Assembly: GCF_000003815.2 (NCBI RefSeq)
Contig: NC_049988.1
Location: 5,454,161 to 5,485,656 of the forward strand
Origin: Branchiostoma floridae
Lineage: Eukaryota; Chordata; Leptocardii; Amphioxiformes; Branchiostomatidae
Length of the DNA stretch: 31,496 nucleotides
Direction of reading: 5' to 3'
Positions 1 to 10,400 of the stretch are shown here, in pieces. How positions within the stretch are numbered: position 1 is the first letter of the stretch; every line of letters starts with the position of its first letter. The position numbers and the translations under genes are program-made. The notes under the pieces were generated by a model. It was not told the DNA's origin and did no database searches. It saw only the letters and a list, made by a program, of their open reading frames with translations.

Positions 1-340
1 ATGACGTTATTACTTTTGCCGGAGGGTTCTGTTTTGAGCGTGTTTGTGCGTTGGTATATGTGTGTGTGTGTGTCTGTCTGTCTGCCTGTCAACAGCATAA
101 CTCGAAAAGCCTTGAATGGATACTGATGATATTTGCCAGGTGGATAGGGGTCACGAAAACGAAGTTAAAGTTCAATAATGGGGCCCCTAACGGCACTGCG
201 GCAAACTTTAATTTTTGATAACATATTCTGGACATTCTGTGGTTGTGATTTGGGTCAGTGAGCAAGTGTTGTAAGTAGTTTTGGCCCCCTTGAGGCCTTT
301 TTGAATTGCAGGCGCTTATTACTTTCAAACTTTGGACGAG
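1..340 (-). repeat. Fragment of dispersed 'ggggcccc / (CA)n' repeat family
   Basis: Contains a short (GT)n tract at 59-72 followed by tctgtctgtctg, then acagcataactcgaaaag...gatattt...gggg cccc phrases. In reverse complement these resemble the 3' parts of the plus-strand copies near 2760-2950. No gene seen. Confidence 0.5.
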
Positions 341-889
341 CATAACTGGAGAATGTGTCCCAAACAAACAAAAAAAGATGAACAGGAGGAAAGAAACGAA
401 ACTCGAAAATGTGTGATATCTTACCAGAAATGTGAAAACACCTTACCCACAAACATCAGCCTGAACAAAACACCAACAAATGTTCCTCAATCACATTTGA
501 CAATCACATTTGACAATCATGTTTGACAATCGAATCAGTCTACGTATGCTTCAATTATGATCAATTACCGCCATCGCAGACGATAATATTGATAATCCAT
601 TGTGCAAAAAACAGCTGGCAACATAACGTACACAAAACGATCACAGAAAATCACGCAACTTCTTCTTGGCAATACCTAAGTAGAATTCCACGAACACATA
701 CCTTCGCCAAACAAACAAGAAAGAGAACGAGAGTTGCATTCACGTATATGAACAGTACGGTCTCCTTATTTTTTTAACGTCCCAGTGATGTATGTCCCGC
801 GTCTCTCCATGTCTCGTCGTCTAAGTGGAATCGATCCCAAGAGTAAGGGACGCTAACCAACATCCCCCCCCCCCCAACTCTTACACCTA
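341..889. other. No gene recognised
   Basis: AT-rich sequence with only short chance ORFs. A tandem acatttgacaatca phrase occurs near 491-530 and a poly-C run near 864-876. Confidence 0.5.
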
Positions 890-1300
890 CATACCAAAAA
901 TCATGAACGTCTATTGTTCCTTTCTTGAGTTTTCATCTTGAGAAATTTTTGACAAAAATGCCAATGCTATACCAAAACTGCTCGTAAAGGTGCTCAAACT
1001 TATGTCTCTTATTCCTGAGCACAAGAGCTATCTAACACTCCCAAATCGTGACCATAGCTTGATCAGTACAGGCAGGAGATAGCAAAACCGGGCGTTACGC
1101 TGCAGTACCAACAGAAGCCGCTAGGGGGGCCAAAATCTAATCATTTCCAGCTTTCATCACCCTATCAAGAAATCAAATAGAAAACCAATCCACCCAGCCC
1201 TTCATGAGTTATCTTGTTAACAAACAGACAGACAGACACAGACACACACATACATACATACATACACACACAAACGCTCGTGAAACAAGAAACCTCATAC
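890..1300 (+). repeat. Dispersed repeat copy A (3' part)
   Basis: Shares long matching phrases with 2590-2960: tttttgacaaaaatg, cctgagcacaagagctatct, gagatagcaaaaccgg, gctgcagtacca, and ends in a (CA/CATA) microsatellite at 1225-1275. Confidence 0.7.
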
Positions 1301-1647
1301 CTCCATGAGATGTTCTGATTATGCAAATGACTTTCACATCTGCATAATTTATGCTTGCTTATGCACACCTCTAATTAACTAACACAGGTCACAATTTTGA
1401 GAATCCAATCATTTACTAAGGTGAAATAGTACACTAAACTTTCACATTTATTATGAAAATTATTCACCTGCCACAAACCATATTTGTTACATATATTTGA
1501 GTCCTATAATGGAAAACACTGCAAATATAGATTTTGCATGCAAATGAAGTCAACATTTCATAATTATTCCGTTATGCTCTTTGGACGATTTTGAAAAAAC
1601 GGCCCAACCATATATCCTTCCGAATTCTTCCTTACATTACATTACAA
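1299..1647 (+). repeat. Left end of the 'tacctccatga' repeat
   Basis: Begins tacctccatgagatg like the left end of the element at 1905 and is followed by ATGCAAAT-rich DNA. No right end assigned. Confidence 0.45.
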
Positions 1648-1904
1648 CAGGGGTGTGCCTAAGCATTTGCACGAACCTTATGAGATTTGCACGATCCTTA
1701 TGCGAAAATCAGCGCAATTACTGCCAGTGTCACAGTGTGACAGGCGGAGCGGGATTTTCAAGATGTCGGCTTCGATCTTTAGCGGCGGAAAAATATGATG
1801 TGACGCGAAGAAATGAAGAAGAAGATTTCACATGTTTTAAATACGTATTCGTCATGGTATATTTCTATTCAATACTTTGAAATAACTAGAGTTCGGCGAC
1901 CTCA

Positions 1905-2921
1905 TACCTCCATGAAAATTTAGAGCTTTTGTTAATTTCATGCAAATGACTTAACATTTACATGATTTATGCATGGTGTTGTTCATCATTGAATAATGTA
2001 CAGTACACACGTCACAAGTAAAATTCCCAATTCAGATCATTAATCATTAAGTTGGTTTGCAATGTTTGCATAATTTATGCAAATAAGTTCCTCATTTGCA
2101 TATTTGATATCTGCGTATGTTCCACCGATTATAATTAACAAGTGTTACATTTATCGAAGTCTAGTTATTGCAAACAATGGAATTATACAATTTCCTCATT
2201 TATTATGTAAATTGAGTTCTCATTTGCATAAAATGCATATCATTATGAACATCTTTGCCCAAGCTACCTGCACCTAAAATGCAGGCAATCCGTCGTTCCT
2301 CTTTGGAGTGTCTGGACAAAAACGCTCCTGCAGTTCCACAATTGAAGTTCCACAATTAAATGTTAGGGGATTGAAACTTGCCCCACTTTGTCATGACGCT
2401 AAAAGCTATCTACCACTCAAATGTCACGACCATATCACGTCCGGGACAAGAGATACATTGAAAAAACTGCTATGACAGAATATTCTCATTAATTATGCAA
2501 ATGTACTCCTATTTTGCATAATTAGTATTTTATCTTGTACAACATTGTCTAAGGTACCTACATATAAAAAACCATAAAAATCCGTTATTCCCTTCTGGAG
2601 TTATCGTCTTCAGAAGTTTTTGACAAAAATCCCCCTGCTATCCCAAAACTAGACGCTAGGGGACCCAAACTTATGTCATTTTTTCCTGAGCACAAGAGCT
2701 ATCTAATACTCAAAAATATTGACCATAGAATGTTCAGAACACCGAGATAGCAAAACCGGAAGTTGCGCTGCAGTACCAAGGTCACACACCAGGGGGCCCA
2801 AAATTGACCTTGACCTTCGTCTTTCCAACATATATCCACATACCAAATGTAATTAAAATCCATTAAGAAGTTCCAAAGTTATGCTGACCACAAATATGCG
2901 GACACACAGACACACACACAA

Positions 2922-2952
<31 letters not shown>

Positions 2953-2992
2953 GACACACCAAAAACTATACCTCCATTTTTTCATGGAGGTA
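1905..2992 (+). mobile_element. 1.1-kb element with tacctccatgaaaa inverted ends
   Basis: Left end tacctccatgaaaa (1905-1918) and right end ttttttcatggaggta (2977-2992) are inverted repeats. The right end also folds on itself (acctccat...atggaggt). Left half rich in ATGCAAAT/ATTTGCAT octamers; right half holds the shared 'gacaaaaat...gctgcagtacc' block and a (CA)n tract at about 2900-2950. A near-complete inverted copy lies at 21984-22772. No coding capacity. Confidence 0.6.
2896..2950. repeat. (CA)n microsatellite
   Basis: Imperfect CACACA tract interrupted by aaacaca and cagacaca, inside the repeat above. Confidence 0.85.
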
Positions 2993-3198
2993 AAAATATC
3001 ACGGGTAGAAACGCTCAAAAACTCGCCTTCTCCTGGAGCCGGTTTGCATAAGGTTCGTGCAAATCACGTAAGGTTCAAGCAAATCAAATCGTGATTCGTG
3101 TGATTTTCATAAGGTTCACGCGATTTCGCATAGTGATTTGTGTGTATCACATAAGATTCATACGAATCCCATAAGGTTCAAATGCTTATGCACCCCTG

Positions 3199-4030
3199 TT
3201 CAAGCTATCTGCCATAACAAAATACAGACCACAACATGTTCAGGACAAAAGATTTTTAAAAGATTAGTCCTGCTGCAGTACCAAGATTAAACACAAGGGG
3301 CCCCAAACTGACCCTGACTGTTGTCTCCCCAACCTATACCAAATACCCCGTAGTCCATGAAGGGATTTTGACGACGCCTCATAGGAGTCGTCAAATGGTA
3401 TATATTGCGTTCAGTCTGCAAAAATTCTAGGAATTGCACAAGCATTTTGCCACAGGAATGCAGTATTCTGGGTGTGCAAGCCACCCCCACCCCCACCCCA
3501 ATCCCCAATCTGTTCCAGATGTATCTCTGGTATGCAATGATGGAATGTAGGTCACACTGGCTCCCTGGAGGAATTTTTCCTTTGAAACTTGTGGTAGACA
3601 GGGAAACTGCACAATGGATCACGTTGTGTTGGTTGTTATGTTATGTTATGTTATGTTATGAAGGATACATTTTCTTTTCTAGAGCTTGTTCAAGCCATAC
3701 GCCACAGGCAGACAGGAAATACTTCATACAGAGGTCATGATCTTGAATGATGGCATCCAAATGGTTATCATATTCAGAGCCAAATATAATTGTTCAAGGT
3801 GGGCTAGTATATTGTGCCAAGGATAGAGCGACAGGGAAGTTCCAGTCTATTTCTGATTTGAGTGGTATTGTTGTTCCCCTCAATCGTCGTCATGGCAATA
3901 AAATTTTTAATGCCAGTCTTGTTAAAGTTATGTCGATCACAAATATCCGGATATCCAGAAACACTGACATACCAACACACACACCAAAAACTATTACCTC
4001 CATTTTTCATGGAGGTAAATATAACGTCCA
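3199..4030 (+). repeat. Further partial copies of the dispersed repeat
   Basis: ctgcagtaccaagattaaacacaaggggcccc at 3269 and a terminal block acctccatttttcatggaggt at 3991-4016 repeat the 3' half of the 1905-2992 element. A run of five GTTAT pentamers lies at 3637-3660. No exon recognised between 3199 and 4366. Confidence 0.55.
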
Positions 4031-4366
4031 TGAATATCGAATATTTCATGGAGGTCATAAAGAAATAAAAAATAAAATAATTAGCTAATAATGTATTGAC
4101 GAATATAAGTAATAGAATGAGGTTCAAGTAGCAAACAACAAAGTGTAAGCCAAATTAGAAAAATGTAGAGTTATTCATGGAATTAGTTTAACTGTGAGAC
4201 TTGAGTGTAGAAAAATAGCTCGAGGGACTCAGTTTTAAAGTCTTATCCCAGTCGTTTGAAACCGTGTGACCCCGTACATGATGGTAAATTGCAGGTTGGT
4301 TAATGTTTGCATTAATAAGCCTTGTTCCAGGGATATTGTAGAAACGTATTTCCTTTCGTGGTCCAG

Positions 4367-4427
4367 ATGCTCCGATGGAAATGATTGGTTAACAGCATCC
4401 TGGAAAGATGCAGAATGCGACGATCTG
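4367..4427 (+). CDS. plxdc: PLXDC plus gene, exon encoding second half of PSI domain
   Basis: A 61-bp exon between acceptor ...gtccag and donor gtaagt. One base completes the previous codon, then it reads CSDGNDWLTASWKDAECDDL. The minus-strand paralogue has an exon of identical length and phase reading CSDGNDWLTTSWNDAGC. In the PSI fold this is the part after the WC motif, with two conserved cysteines. An alternative acceptor at 4330 also gives an open frame, but the paralogue has an in-frame stop there, so the 4366 acceptor is preferred. Confidence 0.85.
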
Positions 4428-7400
4428 GTAAGTGCCACACTATAACATCATGTATTGGTCTATGGAAATCTTGCTTCCTTGTGGTTTACCTTCAGTGTAT
4501 GCTCGATTTCAATCTAATAAACATCCGCTCCTACCATGATCCCTACTTTATCCCTCGTGTCCCGCGGCGCTGCATGGCATTACGGAGACTTACATTTTGT
4601 AAGCGCCCGGATAACCACACTGTACCGTGTGGATGTGTTCACCATTAGCATGCACAGTGAACGTGGGAATAATGTACGTCTTTGACAACTGAAATGTCTT
4701 TCTTCAATTTCTACATAGGCAAAATTCCCGCCATGTCTGAGTATCGGCAAATCCGAGTTAACTACGTTCCCCCCCAGAACATCAGCTCCGACAGCGATAT
4801 CAACACCAGTGCCGACATCATCCTCACAGCAGCTTGTCATTACCTCAAACGGTAATTACCTTGTTCAAGAAGGTTATGTTTTGGCAGCGTTTGTAACTAT
4901 GTTTAGATTAGGAAAAAACTCAAGGAGCTTTAGATAGATAAATTGCCATCAAATTTTGCGTGTATCATTATGTATGTGGGTAGGTTCTACCAATAACTAA
5001 ATAGATTTTAGGTGCCCTGGCATTTCCGGGCGTATTATCGCTTGCTTATAGTGCTTGGAACTACAGGGACCTTTATAGCTTAGATGAACGCATGTTAGTG
5101 TAAATTATAAATATAAGATTCTGTCTGGTTGATTAGTTAGAAAAGGGTATTTGAAATATTATACGCGCTTCTTTCTCTGCCTTCACCGATCTTCAGAAAA
5201 TCCTTCTTGCTCTCTAGATATTCCTCCAACGGTGGAAACAGTGTACGCAATAAAGCAATTACACACCTATTACACACGTATACTTGTGTGCGCACATAGA
5301 ATCACTGATCTTCGCCTGTGGTCTAACAGCGCATTCACAACCAAGTACGAAGCAGAATCACTGTCACAAAAATCGTATATATGTTTTGAAAATGATATAT
5401 ATCTTTTAAAAAGGGGTCAATTCAATCCATATATGTTTTGAAAATGGGACATGTCTTTTTAAAAGGTGGTGAAATTCGATCCATATATGTTTTGAAATGG
5501 GACAGTATTTGTAAAAGGGGGTCAATACAATCCATGTATGTTTTGAAATGGGACATATCTTTTTAAAAGGGGGTCAATTCAATCTATATGCGTTTGAAAA
5601 CGGGACGTATGTTTACACACCATCTCCTAAAAACTACTCCCTGTCAAGGATCGCTTCCAGAACCTCCCCCCGCTTACCAGATCCACCCCCGATTTCCACA
5701 ACCTCTCCCGCTTACAAACTTCCCCCTTTTTTCAAACTGGCACAAATTTAATCTTCCGTGACGTTCGGAAGCTTTTTGTGTATGCACAGAGGAAGTGCAG
5801 GATTGCCTGTGGGCATTTTGCACTAGTCTAGTCAAATTACGTTTTTAAAATAGAAATGTAAAAACTATAGTTTACAAAGTTTACAACTAGTAAGCTCTAA
5901 CATACTTGTTAACATTTTCCCGAGCAATGTTTTCTGTAATATGTTCACTATGCTTATTCTTTTAATGATAAGTCCTGTTTTGTAGCATTTGTACATAGTC
6001 AAGCAGCTAAACGCATGTCGAGTTGCATGATGGGATAGCTCAGCGGAAAAATCATAGCTTCACTGTGTGTTTTTCCTTACAATGTCAAACTGCCAATACA
6101 TATTTTGTAGCCTCTAAGATACAATTAAGTCTTTAAGATAATGAAAAATACTCCTGGCCAAACTTTTAAGCTTATTTGGATTGTGCAACACCTTCAAAGG
6201 CTATTGACTTCTTTCTCAATATCAACATTTAGAACTTAATCAGAATGTTTGCTCAATATTCACATTTGTTATTAACATTTTAAGATTTCTAAAAATTTAT
6301 ATACAAACAAGTAAATTTTACTACAGCTTACAGGAAAATGATGAGCTTTGATGCTACTTTTTTCTTTTAATTACCAACTTTTCTTCTATGTACATAAAAA
6401 GATGAATCTAACTTGCAAACTATCCCTCTTTATAACAAGTTTTAAAAACTATAATGATAAATCTAAAGTAGAAAAATATTCATTTTGTGAAGCTAAATTG
6501 TCAACAATTGCTTTGTTATAATGTTATGAGAAACTGCAGACTTGTTCTGTTATATTCACCATGTTGCAAGTTTGCTATGATTCCCAGCACTGTATCAGTG
6601 TGTCCCAAAAAGCATGGGTGCAATTAACAGTGGTCTGTGAATCAGATAGTTCTTCAACAGGTCTGTTGAAGAACTATCTGATTCACAGACCACTTTCTTT
6701 TGTTTATATATCTGTTGGAGAGAGATTGTGAAAAGAAAATTGATGAAAAAACAATAGTTCAATTCTACTCTGTCATGTATGTTGGTTTATCTACACTTAG
6801 ATTACATTGTATATCATAAAATTCACTATATCATAAAATTGATTTTTCACATTTGTACATATATACACAGTTCACTGTACTGACTAACAACAATATTGTG
6901 TGCAGATCGATTGTGTGTTTGTTTCTTGGAACCTTTATTTATTCATGAATGCCCTGCAGGCCGCTTTTCATTGAGGTCATGACGGATGAGGTAAAGGTCA
7001 AGTATGGGTCAAATATAGATAACAAAATTTACGTAATACACAAAGTTTATTACATAGCAAATTGTGGAAAGTTGAGAATGGCTCCAACAACAAGAAATAG
7101 AGCTCTGCAGCGCCGGGGCGCCAACTTGGTGGGCGACTTGCTTCTGCGAGCAGCAGCGTTTACGTAATTTTCGTTTGCACGACAGCAGCAAACCGAAATG
7201 CAACAAGTCGTCCAACATTGTACTACATGGAATTTTCACTTAAATCACTGGTTTTTCGGAATACAAATAAATAATTCAAGGCGAAAATCTGACGAAAATA
7301 ATTATTTTTCTATATTTGCTACGAGAACACAGGAACTGAAAGACGTGGCTCTTCTGTAGAAACTTAGAGGGGCGAGTAAGCCCCCCACTGTTACACTTCT

Positions 7401-10400
7401 CTCCTTGCTTTCTTAGTGGTAGCTTAATTGAATATTCTTCACAAAACCAAGCAAACAAGACATTAAACTTCATTGAATTGAATTTTATTCTTAGTACATC
7501 GAAATATTGAACAAGTTGCTTCACAAAGTTTTGACAAAGATATGTTTCATATTCCGCTGAGCTATTCCATCATGCAACTCGACATGCGTTTAGCTGTTTG
7601 ACTATGTACAAATGCTACAAAACAGGACTTATCATTAAAAGAATAAGCATAGTGAACATATTACAGAAAACATTGCTCGGGAAAATGTTAACAAGTATGT
7701 TAGAGCTTACTAGTTGTAAACTTTGTAAACTATAGTTTTTACATTTCTATATTAAAAACTTAATTTGACTAGACTAGTGCAAAATGCCCACAGGCAATCC
7801 TGCACTTCCTCTGTGCATACATAAAAAGCTTCCGATCGTCACGGAAGATTAAATTTGCGCCAGTTTGAAAAGAGGGGGAAGTTTGTAAGCGGGGGGAGGT
7901 TCTGGAAAGCGGGGGAGGTTCTGAAAAACGGGGGAGGTTCTGGAAAGCGGGGGGAGGTTCTGGAAGCGATAGTTTCTTTTCCTTGACAGGGAGTAGTTTT
8001 TAGGAGATGGTGTGTAAACATACGTCCCGTTTTCAAACGCATATGGATTGAATTGACCCCCTTTTAAAAAGATATGTCCCATTTCAAAACATACATGGAT
8101 TGTATTGACCCCCTTTTACAAATACTGTCCCATTTCAAAACATATATGGACCGAATTGACCCCCTTTTAAAAAGACATGTCCCATTTTAAAAACACATAT
8201 GGATTTATTTCACCACCTTTTAAAAAGACATGTCCCATTTTCAAAACATATATGGATTGAATTGACCCCCTTTTTAAAAGATATATCCCATTTTCAAACA
8301 TATATACGATTTTTGTGCCAGTGATTCTGCTTCGTACCAAGCTAATGAAATCTATCAATGGATGGATTCTGTTTGTGCTCGATAATATACGTAACGTTAC
8401 CCATTATTGGGGTATATAAATTTAGATAAAGACTATTGCTACCAACAGTTCACATGTATTCCGTCCTAGTGAATTTCGTAATGCGTACGAAGGGCGACCA
8501 CACCTTACAAAGTCACCAGTCTTTTTGTCGACACTGCTTTACACACTAATATGATTATTTTTCAGAAAGCAGACCAACAGCTGGAAATGCGATCACCTTA
8601 TCACCCCGCAGAGTTACTCCAGGTCCAAACTTGTTCTCTGTCAGTGAACATCCTAAAAACAACCAAAGGAGACAAAGAACTATCGGAACAAACATGATAG
8701 TAGGGATACTTGTTGGAGTAGTGATACTGATCGCGATTGTGGCCTGGACTGTTCACGTCTGCTCCAAGATGAAGGCAGAAGCGGACGTTGTTGTTGTCCA
8801 GGTGAGAGTTTCCATATCAGGCAGTTTTAACCGCTGTTTAATGGGGTATTTCAGTCCGGAAGGGAGTATTATTTGCCGGTAAGTTTTAAAGTTATGAAGT
8901 TAATAAATGCATGTTACTTGACACCATCCTCACGAGCATCAAAAAGCATTTAGTATTCTACTACCCTTATACTGAATTGATCAATCTCAGTGTATGACTT
9001 CATACATTAAGTGTGCCTGACAATGCCTTATTAAAATTCAAAACCAATTTCAGGCGCGATAAGAAAGCTTGTCTTGTTATGTGTTCTTTGATATCACATA
9101 AGCAATTCCCTTCGTGGTGTGCTTAGCACTCCTCATTATTTCGAAAATATTCACTAAAGAGGAAGTATCTATACCTCGTAAAGGGAATACATAGATGGGG
9201 TCTGCATGGGTTTGGTGACATGTTATGTTGTTTTGCAAAATAAACACCCCGTAATTCACGACAATTGGAATTTCATAAAAGGTATGTTGATTATGTATTC
9301 ATGGAACATTTTTCATTAGAACATAAAACTTCCCTCTGAAGAAGAATGCTCCCTAACGCAGTTTAGACGGGGGGATCGCCGATACAATTATCCCAGATGG
9401 TACCTAAACTCTGTATGACGCCATTTGTGACGTCATTTTGACGTTGAAAATGGCAGCAGGCCAAGACGGTTTTGTAGACACAGACATTCGTAACGTTAAA
9501 TCTAAATGTTTAGTCGCAACGTCAAATCTTTTAATTTACACGGGATATCCAACTAAAGCAGTTAAAGATATCAACGACATGGCCTCAAAATGTTATTATC
9601 TTAGTGTTTAGAAATGACATCAAAGTTGTAGTAGGGACATGATTTTGCGTGTATACTTAGCGAAACCGTCATTTTTTTTTCTAGTTTGATTTTGGACAGA
9701 CGGGGACAATGTGGCACTGCACTGAAGTTTTTGCAACCTATATTAACAGTGCCACATACACAGTACAGACAGAAAGTAAAGGTAGTCCTTTTTACCTCCC
9801 TGACCGAAGTCAGGTACCCATTTTTACACCTGGGTGAGGTAAGGAAGGTCGTGTAAAGTGCCTTTCCCAAGGACACAGCCTCGGGGCGGGGCACGTTGGG
9901 GATCGAACTCAGAACCTCTAGGTTCCGAGCCGAACGCTCTACCAGTTACGCCACGCCCGACGCCACGTAAAAAAACCGTTATTGGGCTGGGTCCTAAATG
10001 CGACGACCGCAGCCTCATCCTAAGAAAATTACGCCGACCACTTTCCATATCCTGACGCTGTAATACAGTATTCAGAGAACTGCGTTATCAAGTAATGTAT
10101 TTGAAACTTTGAGACTTTATCGAGAAATCCATTATTGGCGTACATAGCCATAGGGGCACACCACACATCTTCTTGGATTTTCGACAGACAATTCTTGAGG
10201 ATTCAAGTTTTACTTTACAGTCTTTTTAGTTGCAGTCTTTAATCTTGGTCTCATCCCTTCGTTGTTTTGTTTTTCAGATCTAATTTCTCCTTAACGTCGG
10301 GAACTTTGGTTGAGCGTTCTCCTTATTTGGTACGTATCTACATTGTAGGGATCACATATCGGAGACTGACAGTATCGCCACTACAACCCTTCCCACAACA

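Larger units (their letters stand above)
1648..3198. mobile_element. hAT-like non-autonomous element, interrupted by a second element
   Basis: Terminal inverted repeats caggggtgtgcctaagcatt (1648) and the complement of aatgcttatgcacccctg (ending 3198) continue inward for about 60 bp with variants of cataaggtt phrases. CAGGGGTG ends are typical of hAT-superfamily transposons. No transposase ORF. No matching 8-bp target duplication was found in the immediate flanks. The 1.1-kb element 1905-2992 sits inside it. Confidence 0.5.
5343..8342. mobile_element. Foldback-like element with ~0.7-0.8 kb inverted arms
   Basis: Left arm 5343-6056 and right arm 7551-8342 are inverted copies over their whole length (for example gtacgaagcagaatcactg at the outer ends and ttgcatgatgggatagctcagcgga / its complement at the inner ends). 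Each arm has about 52-bp tandem subrepeats: ccatatatgttttgaaaatg ggac...aaaagggggtcaatt. The ~1.5-kb core (6057-7550) has no transposase ORF. Long arms with internal tandem repeats are the structure of foldback-type elements; an inverted segmental duplication is the alternative. It lies within the intron between 4851 and 8566 of the plus PLXDC gene. Confidence 0.75.

Noticed and set aside
3287-3740. Two opposed 111-aa ORFs
   Set aside because: Overlap dispersed-repeat sequence, a (CACCCC)n run and GTTAT pentamers; no conserved motif.
4331-4366. In-frame extension of the PSI exon to an acceptor at 4330
   Set aside because: The paralogue has a stop at the equivalent place, and the 61-bp version matches in length and phase.
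7839-8358. ORFs with repeated proline or YVFENG phrases in the foldback arms
   Set aside because: Generated by the 52-bp subrepeats and the ggggggaggttctgg units; no family match and the mirrored arm does not preserve them.
9892-9964. Functional tRNA gene
   Set aside because: A and B boxes and an acceptor-like stem are present, but anticodon and T stems have mismatches and a SINE body follows directly.
10278-10348. Extension of the tail exon upstream to the strong acceptor at 10278
   Set aside because: In the required frame a TGA stop occurs near 10310, while the 10348 acceptor gives an exact phase fit.
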